Shown piece after piece: positions 1 to 7,867 of a stretch of 64,000 nucleotides of DNA. Made by a program: the position numbers and the translations under genes. Within the stretch, counting starts at the first letter, position 1, and the number at the start of each line of letters is the position of its first letter. Under the pieces are notes generated by a model, which saw only the letters and a program-made list of their open reading frames with translations, did not search any database and was not told the origin of the DNA. The stretch spans positions 62,001 through 126,000 of the forward strand of contig NZ_AUCW01000018.1 in assembly GCF_000429965.1 (NCBI RefSeq), read 5' to 3'. Source of the DNA: Desulfogranum mediterraneum DSM 13871. GTDB taxonomy: Bacteria > Desulfobacterota > Desulfobulbia > Desulfobulbales > Desulfobulbaceae.

Positions 1-533
1 AGCTTGATGAGCCGGGAAAAGGCCTCCCTGGCGTCATGGTCAAAGGTCACGGCCGGACCCAGCACCCAGACAATGAAGCCCTGGTCGCGTTCGTGATCCA
101 GCAGCTGGTAGAGCTGGTCATAGTCGATGCTGAACGAGGTCTCCCTGGTGCGGTTGGAGCGGAAGGCAAACTTGTCGTCCAACTGGTCTGGCCCGGCAAA
201 GCCCTGGGTGTGGACATAGATTCCCTGTTCCCCGTTTTCGCTGCGGCCGACCGCCACCAGGTCGCCCTGGCGCAGGTTGCGAAACTCTTTGACCAGGAGC
301 TCCTTTTCGGCCAGCACCACCACACAGTCCATCCGGGACCGAGCTGCCAGGACCCACTGGCCAGGGCTCAGCTGGAAGTATTCTGGAAAGACCGTGGTGG
401 CATGGTACCCTTCCGGGGCAACCCCGTGTCGGCGTACCGGCGTGAAGGTGGCTGTCGGTGCGGTGCTGAGCCGGGGGGTGGAGAAATCGGGCGGGGTATA
501 TCCTGGGAGAGAAAAATTCACTTCACACCTCAT
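1..533 (-). CDS. LOR/SDH-domain protein (TIGR00300-type, ornithine cyclodeaminase-like), 3' part off window
   Basis: Reading the minus strand from 533 to the left edge gives 177 codons without a stop. The product carries the signature of archaeal and bacterial LOR/SDH proteins: an APEGYHATT segment, an RMDCVVVL strand and a VWVLGPAV turn that introduces the missing NAD-binding part. Family members convert ornithine to proline or act with arginine-degrading domains. The divergent neighbour is an arginase, which makes ornithine, so a joint arginine-catabolic role is a reasonable inference. The start is uncertain: ATG at 533, ATG at 551 and GTG at 521 are in frame, and GTG 521 has the best-placed GAGGTG upstream. 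The C-terminal half lies outside the window. Confidence 0.72.
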   Translation of the reverse strand, partial: MRCEVNFSLPGYTPPDFSTPRLSTAPTATFTPVRRHGVAPEGYHATTVFPEYFQLSPGQWVLAARSRMDCVVVLAEKELLVKEFRNLRQGDLVAVGRSENGEQGIYVHTQGFAGPDQLDDKFAFRSNRTRETSFSIDYDQLYQLLDHERDQGFIVWVLGPAVTFDHDAREAFSRLIK

Positions 534-637
534 CGGGTTGTGGGCTACCATGGAGGAAGGGAGCTTCTAGAGCAATTGTGCGTTGTTAACGCTGAAATGT
601 CAACCACTCACTGGCCTGATAAGGTGACGGAACTGCC

Positions 638-1558
638 ATGACCACGAGCAAAACCGGTATCGACCTGATTGGCTTTCCCATGGATCTGGGGGCAGATCGC
701 CGGGGGGTCGACATGGGCCCGTCGGCACTGCGGATCGCCTGTCTTCGGGAACGGCTGGGCCAACTGGGTTACCTGGTCAGCGATCTGGGGGATATCCCCA
801 TCGAGATCCGGGAGCGACTCCTGGTGGACAACCCCAGGCTCAAGTACCTCCAGGAGATTGTCCGCCGGGCGGAAATTCTGGCCGGCATGGTGGAGGAGTC
901 CCTGGCCGCTGATCGTCTGCCCCTCTGCATCGGCGGCGATCACTCCATCGGTTTGGGCAGTATCGCCGGAGTCGCCGCCTCCTGTCGGCAGAGGGGCTCT
1001 ACCCCCGGGGTGCTCTGGATAGACGCCCATCCGGATATGAATACCGAGTCCACCACCCCCTCGGGTAATATCCACGGCATGCCTCTGGCCGCCAGCCTGG
1101 GCTATGGTCACCCCGGCCTGGTTAACCTCCATGTTCCGGGCGCGAAAGTTGCCCCGGAACATACGGCCCTGATTGCTGTACGGCGGATAGATCCTGGCGA
1201 GCGTGAGCTCATCCGCCAAACAGGGGTGATGGTCTACACCATGACCGATATTGACCGCCGCGGCCTGGCCGAGATTATCGATGAGGTGCTGGATATCCTG
1301 GCCCGTCGCGTCCAACACCTCCATGTCAGCTTCGACCTGGACAGCGTAGATCCCGAAGTTGCCGTGGGGGTCGGCACCCCTGTGCCGGGCGGTTTAAACT
1401 ACCGGGAAGCCCATTTACTGATGGAAACCATAGCAGAATACGGCTGTCTGGCCTCCATGGATATCGCAGAGGTCAATCCCATTGTGGATAGTCGCAACCA
1501 GAGTGCGGTCTTTGCGGTGGAGCTCATTGCCTCTGTCCTGGGGATGCGGATTTTATAG
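638..1558 (+). CDS. rocF: Arginase (ureohydrolase family)
   Basis: The 306-residue product matches arginase length and has the full ureohydrolase metal set: GGDHS (99-103), DAHPDMN (129-135), SGNIHG (142-147) and SFDLDSVDP (231-239). These residues hold the Mn2+ pair that activates water to split L-arginine into ornithine and urea. The SGNIHGMPL form and the GTPVPGGLNYREAH stretch favour arginase over agmatinase, although annotation by similarity sometimes confuses the two. The gene diverges from the LOR/SDH gene across about 100 bp that must hold both promoters. AAGGTGA precedes the ATG. The protein is cytoplasmic. Confidence 0.9.
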   Translation: MTTSKTGIDLIGFPMDLGADRRGVDMGPSALRIACLRERLGQLGYLVSDLGDIPIEIRERLLVDNPRLKYLQEIVRRAEILAGMVEESLAADRLPLCIGGDHSIGLGSIAGVAASCRQRGSTPGVLWIDAHPDMNTESTTPSGNIHGMPLAASLGYGHPGLVNLHVPGAKVAPEHTALIAVRRIDPGERELIRQTGVMVYTMTDIDRRGLAEIIDEVLDILARRVQHLHVSFDLDSVDPEVAVGVGTPVPGGLNYREAHLLMETIAEYGCLASMDIAEVNPIVDSRNQSAVFAVELIASVLGMRIL

Positions 1559-1728
1559 GATCTCTGGGAAAGCGTGCTCGAAATGATATCGTTTTCAGGG
1601 GAAATTGGGTATAGTGTGTGAACCCTCCCAATTCAGGGATGGAGAAGAGATGAATGACAGGATGAAACGAGATGCAGCCAGGAAACACGGCAAGCCTCCC
1701 TGGGGCTTACCAGGGCCACTGTAAAGAC

Positions 1729-2241
1729 ATGCGAACAGACGACAACCAGCCCCTCAGCTGCCCCGGGCCCATGAACCTTGACCAGCTCTCCCTGTTCGGC
1801 CGACAGTTGGCTGGGATGCTGCTCCCAGGCGATCTCCTTCTCCTCCAGGGAGAACTCGGCGCCGGCAAGACCACCCTGGTGCAGCAGATTGCCCAGGGCC
1901 TGGAGGTCGGAGCAGACCAGTATGTCTCCAGCCCCTCGTATGCCCTGCTCCATGAATACTCCGGCCGACTGCCTGTCTATCACATGGACCTCTACCGGCT
2001 CAGCGGTGAGGAGGATGTGGAGGGCGCGGGTCTCCTGGATTACCTCAACCATCAGGGGGTGACCCTGATCGAATGGCCGGATCGGCTTGGTTCGCTGCTT
2101 CCTGACCAGTACCTTGAAATCCACCTGGCCATGGTCGACGAAGAGAGACGTCGCCTGACCCTGATCTGTCATGGAAAGAGCTGGCAGCTCAGATGCAGGG
2201 AGCTTGAGCGGCTCAAGAGCCTCCCCGGTGCCATGGAGTAG
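1729..2241 (+). CDS. tsaE: tRNA threonylcarbamoyladenosine biosynthesis ATPase TsaE
   Basis: TsaE is the small ATPase that works with TsaB and TsaD to make t6A37 in ANN-decoding tRNAs. The P-loop GELGAGKTT, the YHMDLYRL block and the LIEWPDRL block are the three family hallmarks. The reading frame is open from an ATG at 1672, but that start would add about 20 residues before the conserved core. ATG 1729 or ATG 1771 agrees better with the usual distance from start to P-loop; none has a strong ribosome site. The stop codon is one base before the ATG of the next gene, so translation is probably coupled. Confidence 0.88.
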   Translation: MRTDDNQPLSCPGPMNLDQLSLFGRQLAGMLLPGDLLLLQGELGAGKTTLVQQIAQGLEVGADQYVSSPSYALLHEYSGRLPVYHMDLYRLSGEEDVEGAGLLDYLNHQGVTLIEWPDRLGSLLPDQYLEIHLAMVDEERRRLTLICHGKSWQLRCRELERLKSLPGAME

Positions 2242-2242
2242 C

Positions 2243-3472
2243 ATGCATAACTACCTTGCCCGGCAGCCTGTCTTTGATCGCCGTAAACGACTGTTCGCCT
2301 ATGAGATCCTCTACCGGGGCAACCTGGATAATGTCTTTCCCGAAAACTTTGACGGTGAGGTCGCCACCAGCACGGTGCTGGCTCACGCCCTGATCAACAT
2401 CGGCCTGGAGACGATCACCGCCGGTAAGAAGGCCCTGATCAACTTTACCGAAAAGCATCTCCTGGACGGCACCCCCACCCAACTGCCGCAACAGTACTGT
2501 ATCGTCGAAATCCTGGAAGATGTCCCTGCCAGCGAGCCGGTGCTTGCAGCCTGCCGGGAGCTGAAGCGTCACGGCTACACCCTGGCCCTGGACGACTTTA
2601 ACTTTGATCAGAGGCTGGACCCCCTGGTGGATTGTGTGGATATTATCAAGGTCGATTTTCAGGCCGCCTCCCTGGAGGAGATTCAGGGGGCCATGGATCG
2701 CTACCGCGGCCATGGTAAGCTTAAGTTTCTTGCCGAAAAGATCGAGACCTATGAAGAGTTTGAACGCTCTCTTGGTATGGGCTTCCATTTTTTCCAGGGC
2801 TTTTTTTTCAGTAAACCCGAGCTTATCAGGAGACGGAAGCTGGATATAGCCGCGGTCTCTCTCCTGACCCTGATGGCAGAGGTCAACCGCCCTGACTTCA
2901 GTTTTAAGCGGGTGGAGAAGATGATCTCCGCCGATGTGGCCCTCTCCTACAAGTTGCTCCTCTATATCAACTCCGCCTTCTACTCCCTGGTGAGTAAGGT
3001 CAAGTCCATCCGCCATGCACTCTCCTACCTGGGGGAGTCGGGCACCAGACAGTTCGTCTGCCTGGCGGTGACCTCTCAACTGGCAGTGACCAAGACCTCG
3101 GAGTTGATCAGGGCTGCCATGGTCAGGGCACAGCTCTCTAAATTACTGGCCAAAAAGAGTCATCTTGATTACGATGAGTCCGAGCTTTTCCTGCTGGGCC
3201 TCTTCTCCCTGTTAGAGGCCATGCTGGATACCCCGATCAAGGATCTGTTGGCCAAACTATCGCTGGCACCGGACCTGAATGCCGCCCTCAGCGACCGCTC
3301 CGGTCCCCTGGCGCCATTTTTATGTACCATATTGGCCTATGAAACAGGTAACCTGGACGAGTGTCTGCAGCATCTCGAAGAGATAGGGGTCAGCAGTGAA
3401 GACATGGTCACCCTCTACTTTGAGGCCCTGAAGTGGGCCGATCTTTTCAGTGAAGAAATGCCAGACACCTAG
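2243..3472 (+). CDS. EAL and HDOD domain-containing signalling protein (YuxH type)
   Basis: The 409-residue protein has an N-terminal EAL-like fold (about 1-200) and a C-terminal HDOD domain (about 205-390). The EAL motif reads YEILYRG and the later motifs read LALDDF and IIKVDF. Proteins of this YuxH/CdgJ group have usually lost c-di-GMP phosphodiesterase residues and act in regulatory assemblies, for example on motility. ATG 2243 follows the tsaE stop with a one-base gap and has GGAG about 6 nt upstream, so I prefer it to the in-frame ATG at 2171 inside tsaE. No enzymatic activity is claimed. Confidence 0.88.
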   Translation: MHNYLARQPVFDRRKRLFAYEILYRGNLDNVFPENFDGEVATSTVLAHALINIGLETITAGKKALINFTEKHLLDGTPTQLPQQYCIVEILEDVPASEPVLAACRELKRHGYTLALDDFNFDQRLDPLVDCVDIIKVDFQAASLEEIQGAMDRYRGHGKLKFLAEKIETYEEFERSLGMGFHFFQGFFFSKPELIRRRKLDIAAVSLLTLMAEVNRPDFSFKRVEKMISADVALSYKLLLYINSAFYSLVSKVKSIRHALSYLGESGTRQFVCLAVTSQLAVTKTSELIRAAMVRAQLSKLLAKKSHLDYDESELFLLGLFSLLEAMLDTPIKDLLAKLSLAPDLNAALSDRSGPLAPFLCTILAYETGNLDECLQHLEEIGVSSEDMVTLYFEALKWADLFSEEMPDT

Positions 3473-3514
3473 TGGCTGTAACCCTCTTTTCCCAACACTC
3501 CCTGTAGACATTTT

Positions 3515-5275
3515 ATGAAGATGCAACAACTCCCTCTGCAACCGTGCAAGAAGCAATACACCTATGACCAGGATAAGGCCTGCAGTCCTGAAGAGACGGT
3601 TCAGCGTTTCCAGGCGCGTCTCAAGGCGACCAACCTGGATATTTTAAAGGAAGTCAAACGAATCGATAACGGGCGGCTGGATATTCCGGTCTACTTCTCG
3701 GTGTGCGGTGCCGATGCTGTCCGGACCATCGGCAATAAAAAACAGATGGGCAAGGGCTCTACCCCGGAACAGTCCAGGGCCAGTGCCTGCATGGAGTTGG
3801 GGGAACGATTCAGTTTTTTCAGCTTTAAAGATAATCCTGATAATTTCCTGGTCGGCGACTACCAGCAGATGGAGGCTGCCGGTCATCCGCTCCTGCCCCT
3901 GGAGGTTCTGCTCCAGTCGGTCCACGATACCTCCACCTCTGAGGCCACCCTGGCCGAGTTGCTGACCGGTCTGCCCCTACTCTGGACCTGGGCCACCAGG
4001 CTCTCCGATATGGAGCTCATCCTGATCCCGTTCAGCTGGTTTTACGCCATTAACGAGTTCAACGGGCCGTCGGCCGGCAATACCTATGAGGAGGCGGTGA
4101 TTCAGGGGATCAGCGAGGTGATCGAACGCCATGTCTGTGCCCTTATCTCCCGGGACCAGCTGGTTACACCGATCATCGATCAGGACTCCATCACCGACCC
4201 GGTGGCCCGGGGCCTGCTCGAAAAATTCAAGGCCCATGATATCGAACTCGTTCTCAACGATTTTTCCCTGGATACCGGCATCCCCACGGTGGGAGCCCTG
4301 GCCTGGGACCCTGCCACCTTTCCCGAGAAGAGCGAGATCGTCTATACCGCCGGAACCACCCCGGATGCCACCAAGGCGGTGATCAGGGCCCTGACCGAGG
4401 TGGCCCAGCTGGCCGGTGATTTTAACTCCGGTTCCAACTATGTGGCCAGCGGTCTGCCCAAGCCGCTGCAGCTTTCAGAGGTGGAACATGTGGTCCGGAG
4501 CAGCCGCCGTATCCGTCTGGAAGAGATGGTCGATGTGGATGATTCGGATATCTATCAGGAGGTGCAAAACTGCGTGGCTGCGGTCCGCCGGATGGGGACC
4601 GACGTCTATGTGGTGGACACCATGCATCCGGAACTGCAGATTCCGGCCATCTACACCATCATCCCGGGCGCCCATTTCCGCGAGCGTGCCATGGGCGGCG
4701 ACGGGGCCATGTTTGCCGCCAAGCTGGCTTCCCAGCTCTTGGAGGGAGCCGCCCTGTCCGCCAAACTCGACGCCATGCAGCAACTCCTGCCCAGCGCCTA
4801 CTACCTGATGTTTTACTGCGGCAGAGATGCCTATGAGAGCGGCAAGCTGGAGATCGCCCTCAACTACTTTGAGCAGGCCCTGGCTGCGGACCCCAATGAG
4901 GAAGACCTCCCCTACCTCTACTCCTACAAGGGAAGCTGCCTCAAGGACCTGGAACAGTATGAAGCGGCTGCTGCCGCCATTGGCCAGGGTCTGGAACTGG
5001 ATGAGGAACGGCCTGATATGCATAACATCGTCGGCGTCTGCTGTTATAAGTTGGAGCAGTATCCCCAGGCGATTCATCATTTTACCCGGGCCGTGGAGTT
5101 GAACCCGGTATCTGCCATCGACTACGCCAACCTGGCTCTCAACCTGGAGATGGTGGGGCAGGGGCAGGAGGCCATCGAGCAGTATCAGATCGCCCTTGGT
5201 CTGGATCCTGCCATCGCCTTTGCCCTGGAGCGGCTGGAGGGGCTCCTCCTTGGGCAAGGGGCTGGTCAGAGTTGA
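3515..5275 (+). CDS. YcaO-family protein with C-terminal TPR repeats
   Basis: This 586-residue protein has an N-terminal YcaO ATP-dependent cyclodehydratase-like domain (about 55-400) with the ATP-binding blocks GSTPEQSRASACMELGER and NTYEEAVIQGISEVIERH. Four tetratricopeptide repeats follow (about 429-580). YcaO enzymes phosphorylate amide backbones to make azolines, thioamides or amidines; E. coli YcaO is linked to ribosomal protein S12 methylthiolation with RimO. No precursor peptide, TfuA or dehydrogenase partner is visible nearby, so the substrate is unknown and TPR-mediated partner binding is inference. ATG 3521 is an alternative start. The stop overlaps the next gene's ATG by one base. 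Confidence 0.85.
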   Translation: MKMQQLPLQPCKKQYTYDQDKACSPEETVQRFQARLKATNLDILKEVKRIDNGRLDIPVYFSVCGADAVRTIGNKKQMGKGSTPEQSRASACMELGERFSFFSFKDNPDNFLVGDYQQMEAAGHPLLPLEVLLQSVHDTSTSEATLAELLTGLPLLWTWATRLSDMELILIPFSWFYAINEFNGPSAGNTYEEAVIQGISEVIERHVCALISRDQLVTPIIDQDSITDPVARGLLEKFKAHDIELVLNDFSLDTGIPTVGALAWDPATFPEKSEIVYTAGTTPDATKAVIRALTEVAQLAGDFNSGSNYVASGLPKPLQLSEVEHVVRSSRRIRLEEMVDVDDSDIYQEVQNCVAAVRRMGTDVYVVDTMHPELQIPAIYTIIPGAHFRERAMGGDGAMFAAKLASQLLEGAALSAKLDAMQQLLPSAYYLMFYCGRDAYESGKLEIALNYFEQALAADPNEEDLPYLYSYKGSCLKDLEQYEAAAAAIGQGLELDEERPDMHNIVGVCCYKLEQYPQAIHHFTRAVELNPVSAIDYANLALNLEMVGQGQEAIEQYQIALGLDPAIAFALERLEGLLLGQGAGQS

Positions 5276-6327
5276 TGCGTCCCTTACCCCAAGATCCGGA
5301 AAAGATCCTGATCCGTTCCACCAACTGGATCGGCGATGCGGTGATGACTACCCCGGCGGTGCGGACCATCCGCGAGCATTTTCCCGACAGTGAAATCTCC
5401 CTGCTGGTCCTGCCCTGGGTCAGTGATGTCTTTCGCCATAGCCCCAGGGTGGATCGCCTGATCAGCTATGATCGCCAGGGCCGCCACCAGGGTGTTGGCG
5501 GTACGGTGCGCTTGGGCAGGGAACTGGGCAGGGAGAGGTTTGACTGTGCCATCCTGCTCCAGAATGCCTTTGAAGCAGCCTTCCTGGCCAGGGTGGCCCG
5601 AATTCCGGTCAGGGCCGGCTACACCACCGATGGTCGCAGTCTGCTCCTCTCCCACCGGGTGCGGAAAAGGCCCGATATTCACACCAGACACCAGGTCTTT
5701 TATTACCAGGAGATGGTGGCCGGCCTGGGGATGAGCCCGGGGGCCAATGCCCTGGAACTCTTTATTCCCGCGGAAATCAGCCGCCAGGCCCGGGAAAAAC
5801 TGGAGCAGCTGAGTGGTGGTGTTTTTGCCGACAGGCCCCTGGTGGGGCTTAATCCCGGTGCGGCCTATGGCCCTGCCAAGCGCTGGCCCGCAGAAAAGTA
5901 TGCGGCCCTGGCAGCCAGGATCGTCACAGAGTTGGACGGTCAGGTGGTGGTCTTTGGGACCGCTGCCGATAACGAGGCGGCCAGGCAGATACAGCAGGCG
6001 GTGGACCATCCTGAACGGGTGATCGATGTGACCGCCAAGACCGATCTGATCGAGGCCATGGCGATGATAGAGCTCTGTCAGGCCTTTGTCACCAACGATT
6101 CGGGCCTGATGCACGTGGCTGCGGCGCTGAAGGTGCCTTTGGTGGCCATCTTCGGTTCCACCGACCACATCGCCACCGGACCCTTTTCCCAGCGAAGCTC
6201 TGTGATCCGCAGGCCCCTGGCCTGCAGCCCCTGCAAACAACCTGTCTGCCCGGAGCAGCACCTCCAGTGTCTGCGCCTGATCGGGGTGGACGAGGTCTTT
6301 GCCGCCACAGCCACCTTCCTGCCCTAA
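5275..6327 (+). CDS. waaF: Lipopolysaccharide heptosyltransferase II
   Basis: A GT9-family glycosyltransferase of 350 residues that adds the second L-glycero-D-manno-heptose to the LPS inner core, using ADP-heptose at the inner membrane. Visible family blocks are IRSTNWIGDAVMTTPA at the N-terminus, LNPGAAYGPAKRWP in the middle, and TNDSGLMHVAAAL with FGSTDHIATGP at the nucleotide-sugar site. The ATG overlaps the last base of the YcaO stop (TGATG); a TTG three bases earlier is less likely. gmhB, which makes the precursor of its donor, follows after 24 bp. Heptosyltransferase I is close in sequence, so the waaC/waaF choice is not absolute. Confidence 0.88.
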   Translation: MRPLPQDPEKILIRSTNWIGDAVMTTPAVRTIREHFPDSEISLLVLPWVSDVFRHSPRVDRLISYDRQGRHQGVGGTVRLGRELGRERFDCAILLQNAFEAAFLARVARIPVRAGYTTDGRSLLLSHRVRKRPDIHTRHQVFYYQEMVAGLGMSPGANALELFIPAEISRQAREKLEQLSGGVFADRPLVGLNPGAAYGPAKRWPAEKYAALAARIVTELDGQVVVFGTAADNEAARQIQQAVDHPERVIDVTAKTDLIEAMAMIELCQAFVTNDSGLMHVAAALKVPLVAIFGSTDHIATGPFSQRSSVIRRPLACSPCKQPVCPEQHLQCLRLIGVDEVFAATATFLP

Positions 6328-6351
6328 CCTCCGCCCCATGAGCAGACGACC

Positions 6352-6957
6352 ATGACCTCAAGACCTCTCAAGCCCGCCGTATTCCTTGATCGCGACGGCA
6401 CCATCAATGAACAGATGGGCTATATCAACCATATCTCCCGCTTTCAGCTGCTCCCGGGGGTGGCTGCGGCCATTGCCGAGCTGAATCAGCTCCAGATCCC
6501 GGTGGTGGTGGTAACCAACCAGTCGGGCCTTGCCAGGGGCTATTTCCCGGCAAGCCTGCTCGAGGAGGTACACCGGAAGATGGAGCAACAGCTGGCCGAG
6601 GCCTGCGCCCATGTGGACGGGATCTACATCTGCCCCCATCACCCGGAGGCCAAGGAAGCCCGTTACCGCCTTGCCTGTAACTGCCGTAAACCCAAAACCG
6701 GCCTGCTGGAACAGGCTGCAGCAGAGCTGCAGTTGGATCTGAAACGTTCCTTTGTGGTGGGGGATCGCTGGTCGGATCTCCGCTGCGGAGCAGCCGTGGG
6801 CGCAAGCCCGGTGCTGGTGCTCACCGGCTATGGTCGGGGTGATGCCCAATATATCGGGCCGCAGCAGGCGGTACAGCCAGAGCATACGGCTACGGATCTG
6901 CAGCAGGCCGTTTCCTGGATCAGCAATCAGTTAGCCCTGAGGGGAGCTGAAGAGTAG
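6352..6957 (+). CDS. gmhB: D-glycero-D-manno-heptose 1,7-bisphosphate 7-phosphatase
   Basis: A HAD-superfamily phosphatase of 201 residues in the ADP-heptose pathway. The nucleophile motif is DRDGTIN, followed by VTNQSGLARG, a zinc knuckle of the form CxHxP with CNCRKPKTG, and the Mg2+ motif VGDRWSDL. Histidinol-phosphate phosphatases share this fold, but the zinc-binding loop and the adjacent waaF support GmhB. The protein is cytoplasmic and appears to be the last gene of the tsaE-to-gmhB plus-strand run; the next gene is on the other strand. Confidence 0.9.
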   Translation: MTSRPLKPAVFLDRDGTINEQMGYINHISRFQLLPGVAAAIAELNQLQIPVVVVTNQSGLARGYFPASLLEEVHRKMEQQLAEACAHVDGIYICPHHPEAKEARYRLACNCRKPKTGLLEQAAAELQLDLKRSFVVGDRWSDLRCGAAVGASPVLVLTGYGRGDAQYIGPQQAVQPEHTATDLQQAVSWISNQLALRGAEE

Positions 6958-7060
6958 ACTGGTTGGCAAACTGCCGGCTGTGCCCCTATCCCAGAGATGG
7001 CTTCTCGTCTCACCCCGGATCGGTCAGGGGAGGCTGGGGCCGGGGAGCCCGTCAGCTAGC

Positions 7061-7501
7061 CTAGAGGACACTCTGGTTGAAACGCCCCAGGCCGTCGATA
7101 AAGCGGGCGCCCACCCGGTCGATGGCAATATTCTGAATCCGGATCTTGCGCTGGCTCATGATCCCTGTGCTGGAACGGTACTTGATGTTCAACTCCTGGT
7201 TGAGCTTGAACATCCGGGCATTGCCCCTGGTGCGAAAACCGATGCCACCTGGTGAGATATCGTTGAGCTGGACCGATATCTGACGCTGCTGGCCCATGAT
7301 AACCTGAGCCCTGCCGCGGATGGATTCCCTCGGTGCACCGCGATAGTTGAGGGTATATACCCCTGATTTACCGCACTTGCAGCGCACCGTCTTCCTCCGC
7401 GAAGAGGAAGAGACCGACACATAGCGGATGGCCTTACATCGGGCACAGACCACCCGAATCCTGCCGCCCTTGACGTCGTAACTTCTTGATCTGCCAAACA
7501 T
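7061..7501 (-). CDS. Zinc-ribbon PilZ-domain protein
   Basis: The 146-residue product begins with a zinc ribbon (two CxxC/CxC pairs in VCARC and VRCKCG), joined to a PilZ-like beta-barrel. The PilZ part shows YRGAPRESIRG, an unusual form of the RxxxR c-di-GMP loop, then the DISPGGIGF motif. PilZ domains are c-di-GMP receptors, so binding is plausible. The ATG at 7501 has AAGGGGG just upstream, making it better than the in-frame ATG at 7549. The gene stands alone, convergent with gmhB and divergent from the DUF294 sensor gene, which needs a shared regulatory region of 366 bp. Confidence 0.78.
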   Translation of the reverse strand: MFGRSRSYDVKGGRIRVVCARCKAIRYVSVSSSSRRKTVRCKCGKSGVYTLNYRGAPRESIRGRAQVIMGQQRQISVQLNDISPGGIGFRTRGNARMFKLNQELNIKYRSSTGIMSQRKIRIQNIAIDRVGARFIDGLGRFNQSVL

Positions 7502-7867
7502 CTGTCCCCCTTGGATTCTGGAGCCCCATTCTGGGACTCTGACCGCCATTGCCAGCGCTCTTATTAGCTGGCAGGGATCAGGGCAGCCCCCCCTGGTTCG
7601 ACCTAGAGAAGCTCCCCTGATAAATTGTGGTGGAAATAGATAAAAGTATAGTATTTAATAGAACAACTGTCCACGGAATCCAAGGGGTATCGGGAAATCA
7701 CCTTGAGCCATCATCCTGTAGTCCCCTGCGCCTGCCGTCGCCCTGCTCCAGCTGTCCTTTGACTCCGGATACAGCCCGGTCAACGGCGAAGCAGAGCCCC
7801 AAGAGAAAGGGCGGCGGAGCTTGAGCTGTCCCTTTTCTGAGCTGAGTCCACTGTCCAAGGAGGATGT
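7502..7867. other. Divergent intergenic region, no gene seen
   Basis: This 366-bp gap separates the PilZ gene (minus) from the sensor gene (plus). It should carry promoters in both directions. I see an AT-rich patch at about 7621-7665 that could be a promoter, and AAGGAGG at 7857-7863, placed four bases before the sensor ATG. No small ORF with a plausible ribosome site and no RNA motif was recognised. Confidence 0.5.

Noticed and set aside
36-641. 201-codon plus frame at the left edge
   Set aside because: It covers the LOR/SDH gene on the other strand, whose protein motifs are recognisable; the plus product has none.
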